Assembly: GCF_001613305.1 (NCBI RefSeq) | Contig: NZ_BDCC01000064.1 | Span: 46,324-110,323 of the forward strand | Direction: 5' to 3' | Source of the DNA: Nocardia vaccinii NBRC 15922 | Lineage (GTDB): Bacteria; Actinomycetota; Actinomycetes; Mycobacteriales; Mycobacteriaceae | Length of the DNA stretch: 64,000 bases | In this document: in pieces, positions 62,507 to 64,000 of the stretch | How positions within the stretch are numbered: position 1 is the stretch's first letter | Layout: the number at the start of each line of letters is the position of its first letter | Translations under genes and position numbers: made by a program | The notes under the pieces: generated by a model | What the model saw: the letters and a program-made list of their open reading frames with translations, nothing else | Database searches by the model: none | Told to the model about the DNA's origin: nothing

Positions 62507-63316
62507 ATGCGCATTGGAGCACACGTCCCCCGCAGCGGCGGCGGCATTGGAGGCTCTGCCCAGGAAAGACAGGACAGTGATCCGATCGGCTTCGGCGAGA
62601 AACTGGGCGCCGAGGTCATCCAGATGTTCGTGGTGGATCCGCAGAGCTGGGACAAACCCCAGCCGCATCCGGCCGCCGAACAGATCAAGGCCAGCCCGAT
62701 CGATGTGGTGGTGCACTCCTCGTATCAGATCAACGTGGCCAGCACCAACAATCGGCTGCGCATGCCCTCGCGGCAGGCTGTGGCGCTGCAAGCGCAGGCG
62801 GCGGCCGATCTGGGGGCGTTCGGGCTCGTCGTGCACGGCGGGCATGTGCGCTCGGATGCGGAGATCGAGGCCGGTATCACCAACTGGGGCAAGCTGTTCG
62901 AGCGTCAGCGGGACAAGGGCGGTTTCGCCGTGCCGATTCTGATCGAGAACACCGCGGGCGGAAATCACGCCATGGCGCGGCATTTCGACTCCATCGCCAG
63001 ACTCTGGGACGTCGTCGGCGAGTACGACGCGGGATTCTGCCTGGACACCTGCCACGCCTGGGCCGGCGGCGAGGAACTCGTCGGCGTGGTGGATCGCATC
63101 AAGGCCATCACCGGCCGGATCGATCTGGTCCATCTGAATTCCTCACGCGACGAATTCAATTCGGGTGCGGATCGGCACGCCAATTTCGCCGAGGGCACCA
63201 TCGACCCGCAACTGCTGGCCGAGGTCTGCCGCACCGCGGGTGCGCCCGTGGTGCTGGAGACGCCCGCCGAGGGTGTCGCCGAGGACCTGGCCTACCTACG
63301 CGAACATCTGGGCTGA
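62507..63316 (+). CDS. nfo: Endonuclease IV (deoxyribonuclease IV)
   Basis: A 269-residue AP endonuclease for repair of abasic sites in base-excision repair. The three-zinc site is visible: VVVHSSYQIN, GLVVHGGHV, ILIENTAGG, CLDTCHAWAGG, and LNSSRDEFNSGADRHANFAEGTI. It opens MRIGAHVPRSGG as the family does, and is slightly shorter than E. coli Nfo. The ATG at 62507 is chosen; the open frame upstream to 62417 does not match. Divergent from the kinase gene, 267 bases away. Confidence 0.95.
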   Translation: MRIGAHVPRSGGGIGGSAQERQDSDPIGFGEKLGAEVIQMFVVDPQSWDKPQPHPAAEQIKASPIDVVVHSSYQINVASTNNRLRMPSRQAVALQAQAAADLGAFGLVVHGGHVRSDAEIEAGITNWGKLFERQRDKGGFAVPILIENTAGGNHAMARHFDSIARLWDVVGEYDAGFCLDTCHAWAGGEELVGVVDRIKAITGRIDLVHLNSSRDEFNSGADRHANFAEGTIDPQLLAEVCRTAGAPVVLETPAEGVAEDLAYLREHLG

Positions 63317-63413
63317 ACCACAGCGTTCGGATCCTGCTGACCGCAAACCTGGTTCGCCCCACCCGCCGGTGATGTGCTGCTCATGCACCACAGATCCGAG
63401 CGAAAGGCCCGTC

Positions 63414-64000
63414 ATGTCCATCGATCACGCAGTAGAAACCGAGACCGCCGTCCAGGTCGTCAAGCTCGGCACCCACATCGGCGCACGCATCGATGGCGTG
63501 CAGCTGGGCGGCGCGCTTTCCGCGCGGACCGTCGCCGCGATCCGCGCGGCGCTCAACGAGCACAAGGTGATCTTCTTCCACGGTCAGGATCACCTCACCG
63601 AGGACGGCCAATACGCATTCGCCGAACTGCTGGGCACCCCGACCACACCGCATCCCACGCTCACCTCCCAGGGTGTCCGATCTCTGGCCATCGACTCCGA
63701 CACCGGACGGGCCAACAGTTGGCACACCGACGTGACCTTCGTGGACCGGGTCCCCAAGGCCTCGATCCTGCGCGCGGTCACCCTGCCCAGCTACGGCGGC
63801 TCGACCACCTGGGCCTCCACCGTGGCCGCCTACAATTCGCTGCCCGATCCGCTCCAGCGACTCGCGGAGAGTTTGCGCGCGGTGCACACCAACACCTACG
63901 ACTACGCCGCCAGTCACGGCTCCGACGCCGAGGCGAAGTACGGTGCGCAGGCCAACGACAAGACTCGCCGGCATCGCGAGGAATTCGTGTCCACTTACTA
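63414..64000 (+). CDS. TauD/TfdA-family 2-oxoglutarate dioxygenase (cut by window end)
   Basis: The first 195 residues of a non-heme iron dioxygenase of the TauD/TfdA family, which oxidise taurine, alkyl sulfates, or related compounds, releasing sulfite or similar. The iron ligands His104 and Asp106 are in SWHTDVTF; HGQDHLTED and GGSTTWAST are family segments. GAAAGG precedes the ATG. The distal His and 2-oxoglutarate Arg lie beyond the window. Homologues in mycobacteria include the alkyl sulfatase Rv3406; substrate cannot be fixed. Confidence 0.9.
   Translation, partial: MSIDHAVETETAVQVVKLGTHIGARIDGVQLGGALSARTVAAIRAALNEHKVIFFHGQDHLTEDGQYAFAELLGTPTTPHPTLTSQGVRSLAIDSDTGRANSWHTDVTFVDRVPKASILRAVTLPSYGGSTTWASTVAAYNSLPDPLQRLAESLRAVHTNTYDYAASHGSDAEAKYGAQANDKTRRHREEFVSTY

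Overview
The window looks like a chromosomal segment from a high-GC, mycolic-acid-bearing actinobacterium, most likely Nocardia or a close Rhodococcus/Mycobacterium relative. Gene order matches, by recall, the Mycobacterium tuberculosis Rv3241c-Rv3268 backbone: hpf, comF, lpqB-mtrB-mtrA, tmk, sahH, alkB, then manA, the TobH protein, manB, DUF3499, a zincin-like protein, whiB2, fbiA-fbiB, and the rhamnose/arabinogalactan-linker genes (nucleotidyltransferase, wbbL, rmlD, an LCP ligase and a TIGR03089 protein). No rRNA, tRNA, CRISPR array, prophage or complete insertion sequence was seen.

Layout. 0-4.5 kb: DesA3-like desaturase, BluB, hibernation factor, ComF and a small secreted protein. 4.6-13.4 kb: minus-strand block of lpqB-mtrB-mtrA (ATGA overlaps), tmk, sahH and alkB, with a large inverted repeat between tmk and sahH. 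13.9-17.7 kb: CitA/CitB-type two-component system divergent from a DctA carboxylate symporter. 17.7-20.7 kb: NUDIX hydrolase and F420 genes fbiB/fbiA. 21-27.5 kb: WhiB2, DUF3499 and mannose metabolism, then a CDF transporter. 27.6-33.7 kb: arsenic island (arsC, acr3, arsR, two-domain arsA, an ArsI/CadI lyase, a second arsR, an arsR remnant) and a DinB protein. 33.7-35.8 kb: CrtI-like oxidoreductase with a TetR gene and three TAGC-type operator candidates. 35.9-41.4 kb: sugar-nucleotide and arabinogalactan assembly; the nucleotidyltransferase carries an in-frame 25-residue tandem repeat at its N terminus. 41.7-45.5 kb: P450, carboxylesterase, SelW-like and YchJ-like proteins.

45.6-57.4 kb is the most unusual part. 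A Rad50/SMC-like ATPase with a zinc hook is followed by a small, possibly HEPN-like protein. Divergent from it is a four-gene operon: SWIM-finger protein, MoxR AAA ATPase, DUF5682 protein and VWA protein, resembling E. coli yehLMPQ. Short, previously easily missed hydrophobic peptide genes (33 and 38 codons) lie at both edges of this block, both on the minus strand. Together they are the best candidates for a poorly described conflict, repair or envelope system.

57.6-64 kb: a LolD/FtsX-type ABC transporter, a membrane Ser/Thr kinase, endonuclease IV, and a TauD-family dioxygenase cut by the window end.

Family assignments come from reading motifs and from memory of gene order; no database search was run.
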